The notes: generated by a model from the sequence alone, not told the origin. A stretch of DNA of 64,000 nt from Marthasterias glacialis (GCA_911728455.2 OU452222.1:17136686-17200685); one strand, 5' to 3'. Positions 11,456 to 49,147 are shown, numbered from the stretch's first letter. Made by a program: numbers and translations.

Positions 11456-12899
11456 GGCATGACCTTACGGCACGAAACGTATTGCACGAAATTTTCGGCA
11501 TGACCGTATGGCACGAAACGTATTGCACGAAATTTTCGGCATGACCTTACGGCACGAAACGTATTGAACGAAATTTTCGGCATGACCTTACGGCACGAAA
11601 CGTATTGCACGAAATTTTCGGCATGACCGTATGGCACGAAACGTATTGCACGAAATTTTCGGCATGACCTTACGGCACGAAACGTATTGCACGAAATTTT
11701 CGGCATGACCGTATGGCACGAAACGTATTGCACGAAATTTTCGGCACGACCTTACGGCACGAAACGTATTGCACGAAATTTTCGGCATGACCGTATGGCA
11801 CGAAACGTATTGCACGAAATTTTCGGCATGACCTTACGGCACGAAACGTATTGCACGAAATTTTCGGCATGACCTTACGGCACGAAACGTATTGCACGAA
11901 ATTTTCGGCATGACCGTATGGCACGAAACGTATTGCACGAAATTTTCGGCATGACCTTACGGCACGAAACGTATTGCACGAAATTTTCGGCATGACCGTA
12001 TGGCACGAAACGTATTGCACGAAATTTTCGGCACGACCTTACGGCACGAAACGTATTGCACGAAATTTTCGGCATGACCGTATGGCACGAAACGTATTGC
12101 ACGAAATTTTCGGCATGACCTTACGGCACGAAACGTATTGCACGAAATTTTCGGCATGACCGTATGGCACGAAACGTATTGCACGAAATTTTCGGCACGA
12201 CCTTACGGCACGAAACGTATTGCACGAAATTTTCGGCATGACCGTATGGCACGAAACGTATTGCACGAAATTTTCGGCATGACCTTACGGCACGAAACGT
12301 ATTGCACGAAATTTTCGGCATGACCGTATGGCACGAAACGTATTGCACGAAATTTTCGGCACGACCTTACGGCACGAAACGTATTGCACGAAATTTTCGG
12401 CATGACCGTATGGCACGAAACGTATTGCACGAAATTTTCGGCATGACCTTACGGCACGAAACGTATTGCACGAAATTTTCGGCATGACCTTACGGCACGA
12501 AACGTATTGCACGAAATTTTCGGCATGACCGTATGGCACGAAACGTATTGCACGAAATTTTCGGCACGACCTTACGGCACGAAACGTATTGCACGAAATT
12601 TTCGGCATGACCGTATGGCACGAAACGTATTGCACGAAATTTTCGGCATGACCTTACGGCACGAAACGTATTGCACGAAATTTTCGGCATGACCGTATGG
12701 CACGAAACGTATTGCACGAAATTTTCGGCACGACCTTACGGCACGAAACGTATTGCACGAAATTTTCGGCATGACCGTATGGCACGAAACGTATTGCACG
12801 AAATTTTCGGCATGACCTTACGGCACGAAACGTATTGCACGAAATTTTCGGCATGACCGTATGGCACGAAACGTATTGCACGAAATTTTCGGCACGACC
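11456..12899. repeat. 41-bp minisatellite with 164-bp higher-order repeat
   Basis: About 35 near-perfect 41-bp units. Each is made of three relatives of the 14-bp word: GGCATGACCTTAC, GGCACGAAACGTATT and GCACGAAATTTTC. Units differ mainly at the first word (CATGACCTTAC, CATGACCGTAT or CACGACCTTAC). The rare CACGACC type starts at 11744, 12031, 12195, 12359, 12564, 12728 and 12892, so the spacing is 287, 164, 164, 205, 164 and 164 bp. This is a four-unit higher-order repeat with two insertions of extra units. All reading frames through it are repeat artefacts. Confidence 0.95.
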
Positions 12900-13960
12900 T
12901 TATTGCACGAAACGTATTGAACGAAACTTTTGTCACGAAATTTGTCGCCCAAAAGTTGTGACACAAAACGTCCAGCTCGAAACTTATGGCAGAATCTTGT
13001 GACACAAACCTTGGAGCACGAAACTTGTGTAGCACTAATTTTGGTGTACGAAACTTGGGGCACAAAACTTTCGGCACGAAACTTGTGGCACGAAACTAAT
13101 GTCACTGAACTTGAGCCACAATAAATTTGGGCCACGAATTTTATGGCACTGTATTTGGGGCGCGAAACTCGTGGCACGAAAGTTGTGGAACGAAACTTGG
13201 GGCACAAAACATGTGTATTACTGATTTTTAAGGCACACAACTTTGGGCACAAAAATTGTGGCACAAAACTTGTTGCAGGAAATTTGTGACACGAAACATG
13301 TGACAGAAATCTTGGAGCATGAAAATAATGGCACGAATTTTATGGCATTGTGTTCGGGGCTCGACCTTTACGCATGAAGCTCGTGGCTCGAAACTTGTGG
13401 CACGAAACTTTTGGCACGAAACGTTTGACACGAAACTGCTGACAAGAAACTGGTGGTGAGAAACTTGTGTATAGAAACTCGTGGAATGAAAGTTGTGGCA
13501 TGAAACTTGGGGTACGAATCTAGTGCCACTAAACTTGTGGGGGCACAAAACTTGGGGCACGAGGCTAGAGGCAAGAATTTTGTGGCATTGTATTTGTGGC
13601 ACGAAACTTGGGGCACAAAACTTGTGGGACGAACCTTGGAGGCATTAAACGTGGTCACGTGGTGTGTATATAGGAAATAAAATTATAATATTTTTGTGGC
13701 ACGAAACGTCTGGCACAAAACTTGAGGCAGAAACTTTTGGCAGTTGTGGGAAGAAACAATTGGTACGAAACTTGTGGCATGACCATATGGCACGAAACTT
13801 AGAGGCAATAATTTTGTGGCATTGTAATTGTGGAACGAATTTTAGAGCACGAAACTTGAGGCACAAAACGTGGTCACGTGGTGTGTAGGAAATTTTACAT
13901 CGGATGTGTTATATAGTATTTTTGTGACACGAAACGTCTGGCACAGAGCTTACATAGGAT
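12900..13960. repeat. Degenerate satellite, right flank
   Basis: The array decays again into variants of GGCACGAAACTTGTGG at irregular 12-22 bp spacing. A block containing GTGGTCACGTGGTGTGTA occurs twice (near 13650 and 13872), each time followed by AT-rich sequence and a restart of the array. The palindrome GGTCACGTGG... includes an E-box core CACGTG. Confidence 0.8.
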
Positions 13961-14400
13961 GTGCTATTTAGTATTTTCTCTTCTGCATCTCGGTTTGTCA
14001 TTTACTTCAGAAATTGTGCTTCTTGACTTTTTACTAATGGACTGAAAAGAAGTTTCATTTTGTCTTTTATTGTATTTAAACAACTTTTTTAATAGCAACT
14101 TGTTCTTCTTAGCAGAGTAAAGATGTGAACGACCAGGTGGTTTAAATAGAGGGCATAAAGTCATCAGAAGAATCTCCCGTCGTTGAAAAAAGGCAAACAT
14201 GAAACATTTTGAAAGTTTGTTTTTTAACACTGACGGTACCACACCACCATTCGTTCAAATACAAAATATTTGTATCGAATAAACTAATAGTGCACCTGTT
14301 CGCTTTGACAATTTTCAGACACCCACGCCGAGAATTCTAATAAATATGAGCATCCTTTGCTGCAGAAGCCAAGCCGCAGAAAAGCTCCAGATATCTCACA
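13961..14400. promoter_or_regulatory. Upstream region of the LDLa gene
   Basis: This 440-bp stretch lies between the satellite and the first codon at 14401. It likely holds the promoter and 5' UTR. A weak TATA-like AATAAATATG lies at about 14339, roughly 60 bp before the start codon. No other signal can be defended. Confidence 0.25.
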
Positions 14401-14452
14401 ATGGAAGCAACACGCCTCGCCCTCGCTCTCCTGGTAGGATTCCTGGTGTTGG
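14401..14452 (+). CDS. LDLa gene exon 1: signal peptide
   Basis: ATG followed by 16 mostly hydrophobic codons and one extra base, then donor GTAAGT. The short hydrophobic run after MEATR is a standard secretory signal. The exon ends in phase 1. Confidence 0.8.
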
Positions 14453-17400
14453 GTAAGTTACTTTGACATCATCGTAATGTAGTAGCTACATGCAATAGCC
14501 CACGGTGGAAATATCCATTGGTCACAAGTGTGGTTCAAATATTAGTTTGATTCATCTCATTGGCATTTCTCCTAGGGATATGCATGAGCAAGCCAGCAAA
14601 GAAGAAGAGAATGCAGGGTCGTCACGAAGTTCGTCAAATCAACGGTATGTCTTTGAAAATCGTTTTATTTTGGAACTGTACTGGTCATAGTGTTACGTAA
14701 CTACATGAATGCACTTTAGTTCCTGTATTAGTTTATAGGGGAAGTGTTTTTTGGAATAGTGCCTTTGATGATCCAGTCATGGCACACCGTCAGATTAAGT
14801 CATGAGAAAGATATTTGACTAATAGACCTTTATCATGCTGCAACCATCTTGGTCATGTTCCCTGTACCCAATAACAGTAATATATACTAATATTCATGGT
14901 ACAAAAAGGAACCAGACTATTTGCCCTTCCAGCCTCGTTTTGGTTACATTGGTTTGAATGGTAGAAAATCAAGATGGCCGCACCATGATAAAGGTCTATA
15001 GGGCCGTCACAGATTTGTCCTTTGGAAAACAATAGGTAGAAGAGCACGTATTTTTCAAAACTGTCAAAATGGCTGTCATTGCTTATTTTTCTACCTAAAT
15101 ATTTTCGAAGGATAATCTGCGGTGGTCCTTAGGCCAACTTCTTTCTCGTTTATTCCTACAGTGTGCCAAATTCGAGGCTTGTATCACCAAAGGCACAATC
15201 CCATCACTCACCTGCCGTGCTGCAGTACCTTCTGTTCAAAAGTAGGGATAATGAGTGGAAGTTAAATTTATTTTCATATATATAATTTTTTTAAATATTT
15301 TTTTTACGCAAGTCCGTATAATGGGAATGCTCGTTTTGGATATTAGTAGCCCCATCGTAGCCACAATTAGTAGTGCTTATTATCCTTCTATGTGACCTCA
15401 TTGATTCAATTGTTTTTGATTTTTCTTTTAGTGTTTCTACTGACTTTACATCTGAAACAAGTAGAAACCATTTAAGTTGGTCGGCATCACGAGATAATCA
15501 GACAATGTACACCTGAGAGTTTTCTTCTCATAATGGTTAAAATGATAGATACCCGGCTAATGGCATTTTCATATGACGAAGATTGTGGTGATTTTCAATA
15601 AAATATTTGATACAAAATAAGGAATAAAACGTGCTCGATCAGCCCCGCGTCAGTTACAAAATGACGCAGGGATTTAAAACTAGCTTTGGGTTGAAGTACT
15701 TATGGGTGTGGCCAAAATGTCCTCATTTGCCCAAATTAAAATTTGTTTTGCAGCTTGCAGCGGGGCGAGTGTGTCTTCCCCATTACTAATTTGACTTGAT
15801 GATCCTCTTGTTCTGTTGTTTAATTCCTATAGGCAGCTGCTCTGAGGATCAGTTCACATGCAGTGATGGATACTGTATACCGTCTTCCTGGGAATGCGAC
15901 TACGATAACGACTGCATTGAGGGTGAAGATGAGTTCGCGTGTGCCTATAGCTCTGATAGCTCCGGTAAATTTACCCTAAGACTACTCTATCCACTTCCTT
16001 TTTTAAATTTTTTTATCTACTGTTATTTTTGTGTATGTCCGAAGTTGAACCCAAGGTGGTTCAACGAAAAGGTTCCCGATATAAAGCATTCACACGTACA
16101 ACACTCTGAGAAAGATTGTGGTTATTTCATGTAAAAAATGTTGAATTTAATAGAGACAAATCAAAGCTCGATCAGCCTTCACAAAAATGACCCAACGATT
16201 TCGATCTGATGAATGGCAGTCCTTATGGGCGTTGCCTAAACAGACAAATATTTTAAAAGTTTTGAAGAAAACAAAAATCACCTTGCAATTACATAAGAGA
16301 TGCATTTCACATTTCCAGCTTAAATGACCCACGTGCCCCATTCCTATAGCCAACTGTACAAAGGGTTAATTTCATGCATCTCTGGAGATTGTAGACATAC
16401 ATAATTGTTTGCGACATCGCAAAGGTCAAGATCGCACAAGGACCATTTGTCGACTCGAGAGGCCATTTTTTATATTTCTCTTCTCTTAAAACAAAACAAA
16501 AACCAACAAAAACAAAAGGGGGAGAAAGAAAAAGATGTACTTTTATAATTACTTTGTATTCATTTGTATATTTTTTTTGTATCGCGGTCAGATTCTTACG
16601 GCCCTTTTAGTAGCTTTTCATGGGATTTCAGCTTTGGTAGCAGCTACCCGTGGGATTTCAGCTCGGACTTTTATTACGACAGTTCCTACTACTGTGATTT
16701 CATGTGTAACAATGGCGATTGCATCTTTTCGTCCTGGGTGTGTGACGGAATCCAAGACTGTTCCGATGGAGAAGATGAATACATATGCGACCGTGAGTAA
16801 TGATATTATTATTATTATTATTATTATTTTTTTTTTTTTTAGATTCTTACATACCCGCTCATTTCAAATTTCAATGCGTGTAGATTAATTACGCTGTGAC
16901 TTTAAGTAGGGACAGTTGGCAAACTACGCCGCCACAGAAGTCTAAATTACACTTTTCGTTTCACCTTCTGTCCAGCTTACTTCGATGAGGATTTGCTCCA
17001 CTTCTGTCTCCTGTCTGACGTAGTGGTTCCTACTTGGATGGCGTGCGATCGTATCATAGATTGTCCCTTCGCTGACGACGAATGGCTTGGGTGCTATGGC
17101 ATCCATGACGGTATGGACAAACCATTATATCCTTAACTTGATTTATCTGGCAGTGAATGGGTCCGTCAAATCTCATCGCGTGTAAGAAATTAACAAGTAC
17201 GAGCTACAAACTAGAATGTTTTTTGCATCAGACAGATATTCTGATCCCACTTTCGTCCCAAAGACTCTACTGAAAATGATCCTGTTCATTTGTTGATGCA
17301 TTTAGGTTTGGGATTTAGCAAGAAGAAGAGAAGCGCCAGCAAACTCCCCAAGGAGCTAGGAATGGTGGCTAAGAAACACATGAGGAAAGAGAAGAGTCTG

Positions 17401-17496
17401 AGCGATGAACAACAAGAAATCCTGGACATGATCAACGAGAAACAATCTGAGATGAAGAAGAGCAGACTGGCGGCACAGAAGGCCCTCAAACTGTAA
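14401..17496 (+). CDS. Secreted protein with three LDLa domains
   Basis: Six exons: 14401-14452, 14576-14644, 15833-15964, 16592-16792, 16976-17110, 17306-17496. All junctions are GT/AG and phase 1, and the sum is 780 nt, giving 259 residues. Residues 1-18 are a signal peptide ([18 protein letters not shown]). Residues 18-41 are basic with a KKKR site. LDLa domains lie at about 41-80, 115-152 and 155-195. An aromatic/serine-rich spacer at 85-115 contains [18 protein letters not shown]. Residues 197-259 form a Lys/Glu-rich, probably helical tail with a second KKKR site. LDLa modules usually bind calcium and ligand; no transmembrane segment follows, so an extracellular role is inferred. I recognise no named orthologue. 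The first two LDLa domains are canonical and the third is degenerate. Confidence 0.8.
14576..14644 (+). CDS. LDLa gene exon 2: basic propeptide-like segment
   Basis: This 69-nt exon lies between CCTAG and GTATGT, phase 1 on both sides. It encodes [20 protein letters not shown] followed by IN. The KKKR run is a possible proprotein-convertase site. Confidence 0.75.
14823..14998. mobile_element. MITE-like element in intron 2 of the LDLa gene
   Basis: Imperfect terminal inverted repeats of about 29 bp. The left end opens TAGACCTTTATCATG and the right end closes CATGATAAAGGTCTA. TA dinucleotides at the edges fit a mariner-type target duplication. A diverged relative without clear ends lies at 36793-36950. 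Confidence 0.7.
15002..15832 (+). other. Rest of intron 2 of the LDLa gene
   Basis: Non-coding. The part at about 15560-15720 resembles about 16060-16245 in intron 3, with shared GCTCGATCAGCC and a CTTATGGG block, pointing to an old duplication that probably included an LDLa exon. Confidence 0.5.
15833..15964 (+). CDS. LDLa gene exon 3: first LDLa domain
   Basis: This 132-nt phase 1-1 exon carries all six LDLa cysteines (SC, FTC, GYC, WEC, NDC, FAC). It has the calcium-site pattern [15 protein letters not shown], close to the family form W-x-C-D-x3-D-C-x-D-G-x-D-E. Confidence 0.85.
16592..16792 (+). CDS. LDLa gene exon 4: aromatic spacer and second LDLa domain
   Basis: This 201-nt phase 1-1 exon first encodes a Ser/Phe/Tyr/Trp/Asp-rich spacer of about 35 residues with repeated WDFS. 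A full LDLa domain follows (YYC, FMC, GDC, WVC, QDC, YIC with SDGEDE). The donor GTGAGT is followed at once by an ATT microsatellite and a T-run (16803-16840). Confidence 0.85.
16976..17110 (+). CDS. LDLa gene exon 5: degenerate third LDLa domain
   Basis: This 135-nt phase 1-1 exon keeps [16 protein letters not shown], clearly LDLa, but has only four cysteines (HFC, MAC, IDC, LGC). By alignment C1 and C3 are absent, which is one of the three disulfide pairs of this fold (C1-C3, C2-C5, C4-C6). Confidence 0.75.
17306..17496 (+). CDS. LDLa gene exon 6: basic helical tail and stop
   Basis: Starts after TTTAG and encodes [19 protein letters not shown], then a charged Lys/Glu/Gln segment, ending AQKALKL and TAA at 17494-17496. 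The stop overlaps a usable donor (ACT|GTAAGC at 17493). Joining it to the acceptor before 17952 would replace the end by LKSE and a new stop. Confidence 0.75.
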
Positions 17497-17536
17497 GCGA
17501 CCTGCTGTGGAGGTGGCAAGACACTCATGTTTGAAG

Positions 17537-18566
17537 GTAAACTATGTCACTACTTTACTTCCTAAAAAATAGTACCGAGAGAGCGCTGAGCACCAGACAA
17601 TTCCCTCACATTCGCCCCTTACCCCATTCATGTAGCCCAACCCCCTATCACCCGTAGCCTAACACCCTATCACCATGTTGTGAACCGACCAATCGGTATA
17701 AAGTTATCACATTGCGCATGTCAATCTCGATGGATTGTTTCTGTATTGAGTTTACAACTTTATTGATTAATCAATGTGCATTCGGCCATGAGATCTATTC
17801 CAAGTTGAACTGAAGTTGACACTAAATCCGTGGCGCGTCTATACGTTCTTTGACAAACTCGTCCAATGTTTCTATTGTCGTTATTTGTATTTTTTTTAAT
17901 TATTAATATTATTATTATTAATATCATTATTATTGTTGTTTTCTCTTTCAGAAAGTCTGAGTGATGACCGGAACGAAATGAACTGATATCGGATATTTAG
18001 AGTTATTTCATTTAAAAGCGTCTAGTTTAAGTTAACTTAATTGTTACGGTTCTTCAGATATTTTTTCTTCTTTGAGTGTCTTGTTTTTCTGTTTAAATGT
18101 TTTGAAACAATGAGTCCATGTCGATTTAATTAAGAAACAAGTTTGCCCCAAAGCTTAAAGGCTTGACCACAGGACTGGGTATTATGCCAGTTTTATCATT
18201 TACCTCCCTCTTCATTCTTACATTGAATTAATCGAAGCAAAAAAATCATTTGTATGATAATTTAGCTTTTTAAGTTTCTGAAACTTGGGAAAAGGAGAGA
18301 TTTATAAGAGAGAGAGAGAGAGGGGGGAAGGGGGACTCCAACACACCAGTGCACACGTGATTACTACGAATGCTTTCTTTTTGTGGAAATCCCATCAACG
18401 TTCTAGATATATCTTTCTAAACTCCTTTTCACGAAGTACAGAAGACTTTAAAAGTGTACCTGCTTAGAAATTGAGGTCCATTAGACACAACTTATAATAA
18501 CATAGCCAAAAATTTTGTTTGATTCTGACTGCCACTTTCATGATTTCTTCATTGTCAATCAATAAA
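17537..18566 (+). other. 3' UTR intron and exon with polyadenylation signal of the LDLa gene
   Basis: After the stop a donor GAAG|GTAAAC (17537) and a good acceptor CTCTTTCAG|A (exon start 17952) define a likely 3' UTR exon. AATAAA at 18561-18566 is the first convincing polyadenylation signal downstream. Confidence 0.45.
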
Positions 18567-19391
18567 TGAGTACATTTTATCGTAAAATATGATAGCACTT
18601 GTGATTTCATTGTAATATTTTAGGGCTACCGTCTTTAGTCGAGTTCCTCGTTATTGGTTGATTGATTGACAGAAACGTTTATCTCATACAGACTCAACAA
18701 ATCAAGACAACAAATTAATCAATACAGCGCATTATTATAACTTATCAACTGAACACTCATGTCCATGGAGTTAGTATGTTTGAAAAAAAGGTGAAGCAAA
18801 ACAAGATTGCTTTCGTTCGTTTTCCTATTAGACAGACAAAAACGGAAGAGGTATGAAATTTGAATAGCATTACAAATACGTGTCTCACAGGTAATTCTTA
18901 AAAGTTTTCTTAAAAATGTACCAATTGTAACAGGTTGTTTCACAAATTTGCAGGAAGACTTTTCCTATATAAAAAAGAAATAAAAATAAAATAAATTGGG
19001 AATCGCTCAAAAAAAAAAAAAAATAAGTAAAACTACACTGCCCCCCCCCCCCCCTCTACCAAGCACACCCACCACACAACCACCAATGTAATCCACTGTT
19101 ATACATGGGTGTCTCCATAATAACACGAAATACCTAATGTGCATTCATTGATTTGGCCAAATTTTTCAATCTATCCTGGACGGGAACACGCTATTGTATA
19201 AAATAGTATTTCATGCAAACTTATAATCTCCATTAATGCTCTTCCTTTGCACCAAACTTAAAACACGAATAAAACAAACCCTTCTTGAAAGCCTGTCTCC
19301 ACTACGGAGTTAACTATCCACTTCGGAGTTAACTATCCCCTCGAAAAATTGAAATTTTATAGTGATTAAGTTATTGAAGCAATAACAACTA
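18567..19391. other. Intergenic, no gene seen
   Basis: AT-rich with an A-run near 19010 and a C-run near 19042. No coding or RNA gene is supported. Confidence 0.5.
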
Positions 19392-19923
19392 GTCATCTCT
19401 CATCTTCTATCTCAGACACAACACTCCAGATAATCTTTATCTTGAAGAAGATACGTTCATAGAAGGGAGGGGTTGCTGGGATGCGTCGGAGGGTGGGGTT
19501 GGGGGGTTTGCCAGCATGTTCTGGAAAGAAGAGCGTGGTAACGCAAGCCTTGCTTCAATGAATAATGAGGCTTATTGTAACACGGCTTAGGCAACTCCTC
19601 CCTTTCAATATAAATTATTATTATAAAGAAGCTAACATTTTTGAGTTATGATCTAAAAGAAAGCATGATTCTAATTGAGCTGGCTGGTGGGGTGGGGAGA
19701 GGGGTGCGGAATAGGTGCATCAAACAAAGACAACGCATGCTTAAATGAGCCATGTCCCCCTCCCGAAGCACCCGGCAAAGACTCTCGCCCCACCCTCGGC
19801 AAATGATTCTTAGGATGTTCCCACTGATTCACCTACTGGACTCGATGCAACCTTTTTCTAAACTAAAAGTGATACTGACAAAATTGAAATCCAAACAAAA
19901 CGACAAATGAAACAAAGTAAATT
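19392..19923 (+). repeat. Dispersed repeat, copy B
   Basis: Second copy of the repeat at 731-1322, same orientation and diverged by substitutions and indels. The two copies flank the satellite and the LDLa gene, about 18.6 kb apart. They could be remains of one transposon family. Confidence 0.75.
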
Positions 19924-21292
19924 AAACGTCAGATGGTATTTGAACAAAATACATGTAATTGCTGATTAATTAAACGGTTCGAGGTTACAGTTTGTGTTTA
20001 TATATCCTCATGGGTGTACGAGCCAGGGGACAGGTGGCAACTGCCCCCCCCCCCCCACCCACCCCACGCCCGGAAAAAATTAATTATTAGAAGTTTGTAT
20101 TTGTCTAAAATTTAAGGCAAATCAACCCCTCAGTCCGCCTAAACCAGAGAGTCCCAATACGCCCGCCCATGCATAACTTTTCATTAGATATACGCCCGGT
20201 AATATAGATTGTTGGCATTGTTTAAACCTATTTGATTTATGGGGGTCTTCAAAAGCTTCCCGACAGTGACAGTATTTCAGCAGAAATAAGGTTTCCCTCG
20301 AGGACATGTTGGGGAACTTTATAATCAATGGGTTTACATAATGTACCTGGAATAACTATACCAATATTTGTTTAAATTTAAAATTTCACCAAGGAAAAAC
20401 AGAATGGTTTTTAAGTTTATATTTTTCATAATGAAGATTATTATTATTATTATTTTTTTTGCAAATTGTAATACACGTCCGTTGCGACACATAGTTACAG
20501 CAGAAATTGTAGCAATTCCTATCAAAATGCTTGTCTCAGGTGCATCCGCTAGCCTATCGATTTCGTACCATTTCCTATTTATCTAAAATTACAGAGCTTT
20601 TCATTTCGACTGGGTAAACGTAAACACCTGTTTATCAAATGGAACTAAACTGACTTCCATTGAAGTTGATGTCTTTTTCGATCTACGGTCACAGAATAGT
20701 ATGTCTAAGTTTTGAGCATCACTTCTTACATCTTCATCGTGCAAAAATTGCACATGCTTTGACTTTGTGTGTAAAGCTGCCAACCTTCCTCTAAATTGTC
20801 GTCTACATATTTTGAAGGATAGAAATGTCCAAGACTTTATACACAATCTGGTTCAATTCTCAAGAAGGAACTTAAGAATTACTACTTCATGGAATGTACT
20901 CGCATACGATAATACTATAGCGATTTTAAATCACAATGGGATTTCTATCTGTACGTTGTCACGACATTTTGACTCCCAAAATAACGGACAAAAATAGGCC
21001 CTTGTATAAATGTTTACAAAAGAGCCAGATAGCCCGGACTAACTGTGGGTACAATTCGTTTACAAGGGGGAGGAAGAACACATAAAGTCTTACATTTTAT
21101 AGAGATCGCATCATGATCATTGGTATCAACCTGAAGGGCGTACATCGCATAACTTGTTCAACTGTCACCTATACAGTTGTTGAAAAATGTGTCTTAACTA
21201 AAAATAAAAAAATAAAAAAATAAAAATATCTATCTTTAATGAGGATCGTGTTTTAGTGTTTGCCATGTTTGATTCGATACGCCACCTAAACT
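19924..21292. other. Intergenic, no gene supported
   Basis: Contains a C-run near 20043 and an ATT microsatellite near 20438. The minus-strand open frame 20601-20846 and its neighbours have no recognisable motif and may be a decayed retroelement. Confidence 0.4.
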
Positions 21293-21579
21293 GAGCAACA
21301 TCAACCTCGTCCCCGGGGTGTGTCGAGCAGTACGAGGTTGACCGCTCTCTCACCCTGTTGATCATTTGCATATTCACAATTTTTGGATACGTATGCAAAT
21401 TAGAATAGTCTGGCTGCTTTTCGAAATTCACATCTTCGTCATAGTCTCGTTACCCGGTACCAGATTTAATAGCCTGTTTTAACGTTTGTTTCTAAAGTCG
21501 TTGTCCAATCAGAGTCCAAGTAAGGAGTTTCCATCCCAGGGTTTACATAGTAAACCATGGGGACGAGGTTGGTGCAACA
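21293..21579. mobile_element. MITE-like element ending in GGGGACGAGGTTG
   Basis: Inverted ends: GCAACATCAACCTCGTCCCC on the left and GGGGACGAGGTTGGTGCAAC on the right, with a short non-coding interior. A similar end (GGGAACGAGGTTG) stands alone at about 62505. Confidence 0.65.
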
Positions 21580-22274
21580 TTATTTGTGATGTGTTAAGCA
21601 TTCCACTTATATTTATTTAGTTTCGCATTTGTAGTTATAATTTTGTCTTTCTGTACTAATTCCGATGACATTAGTATCACTTTTGTTTTCGACAACGCCA
21701 TGGTTGAAGACAATTCTTCCATCCAGTGCATTGACCCATTTCAACACGCCCAGTGCACTTACGATTGGGCCCATTGTGTTAATCTTTTCGGGAGGGGTGG
21801 TCAAATTCAACTCACAAAACGGTGGAAATAGTGGACGCACATTGTGCGTTCCGCGTCGTACAAGTGGTCTAAAATAATTGTTGTTTGGAAAAAAAAAAAC
21901 TTGTTCATGTGTGAAATAAAGTTCACGATGTGAAGGAAAAGAAAAATCACGCACATTCACGGGGCCCGACGGGACACGCGAGACGTGCACATTAACCCGT
22001 CTTTTGCTAACTGTGACGCAACAAAATCCTCTCCACAGCTCAGGCGATAATTGTGGTGATCGCGTTCGTTTGTTGTTCCACAGCGCGTTGTTGAATAAAT
22101 TAAAGCGCATTAAAAATGCACATAAATTATTTGCGCGTAACCCTACGGTTCGAAAAAACAAAACAACGAGTTACAAACACGGCTAAAGATCACATTACCC
22201 GTCTCTCTTTTTTGACGAAATATCACCGAATCTTTCCCGTTTTTTTCTTCATAACTTACGGTTGTTTTGTTATA
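21580..22274 (+). promoter_or_regulatory. Upstream region of the polycystin-1-like gene
   Basis: Directly precedes the proposed first codon at 22275 and is CpG-richer than its surroundings around 21950-22100. No TATA box or defined motif is convincing. A 182-codon minus-strand open frame lies here but resembles no protein. The frame of exon 1 is open upstream to an ATG at 22116, so a longer N-terminus is possible. Confidence 0.3.
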
Positions 22275-48698
<26,424 letters not shown>

Positions 48699-48802
48699 AG
48701 GCACCAAGGTTTTGCAAACAAGAAGGAGAATAAGTTTACAAAACACAACTTTTATACACCAAATCACAGAGTGACAAATGTAAGACCCAAACTAATTTCG
48801 TC

Positions 48803-48808
48803 AATAAA
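48803..48808 (+). promoter_or_regulatory. Polyadenylation signal of the polycystin-like gene
   Basis: AATAAA 105 bases after the stop codon is the first canonical signal downstream, implying a short 3' UTR. Confidence 0.6.
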
Positions 48809-49147
48809 ATACTTCATTTTTTAATCCAAATAATGAGTAATCGTTATCTCGTAGTTGCTGTTTTAGTTATTGTTTCTAACATAATTGACAACGAGTGTTA
48901 CACGGACAAAACTTGCCAGCATGCGTTTCTTTCTCGCTATAGCTTTATTCTGCTACATTCGCTGGCTGCATACATGCTTCTAGATTTCCCCGGAAGCTTG
49001 TTGCAGCTAAGCAATTGTTTTTTACACAACAATATGGGAAGTTGTTACCAGTATCCAGTTTCATCGACAAAAGTAGCAAAGCACAGATCAATTGATTGTT
49101 GTTGTTTTGTTAAACATTATTGTCAGCTTGAGCAACTTAAAGAGTCT

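Noticed and set aside
11337..12881. Many overlapping open frames of 61-148 codons on both strands
   Set aside because: They are translations of the 41-bp satellite. Identical peptides repeat every 82 or 164 bp because 41 is not a multiple of 3, so units shift frame.
11456..12899. Array looked at first like a CRISPR
   Set aside because: There are no unique spacers; the whole 41-bp unit repeats, and the genome is eukaryotic.
21613..22161. 182-codon minus-strand open frame just upstream of the polycystin-like gene
   Set aside because: No motif, no splice context and low-complexity residue use; it is more likely chance in a CpG-richer promoter region.
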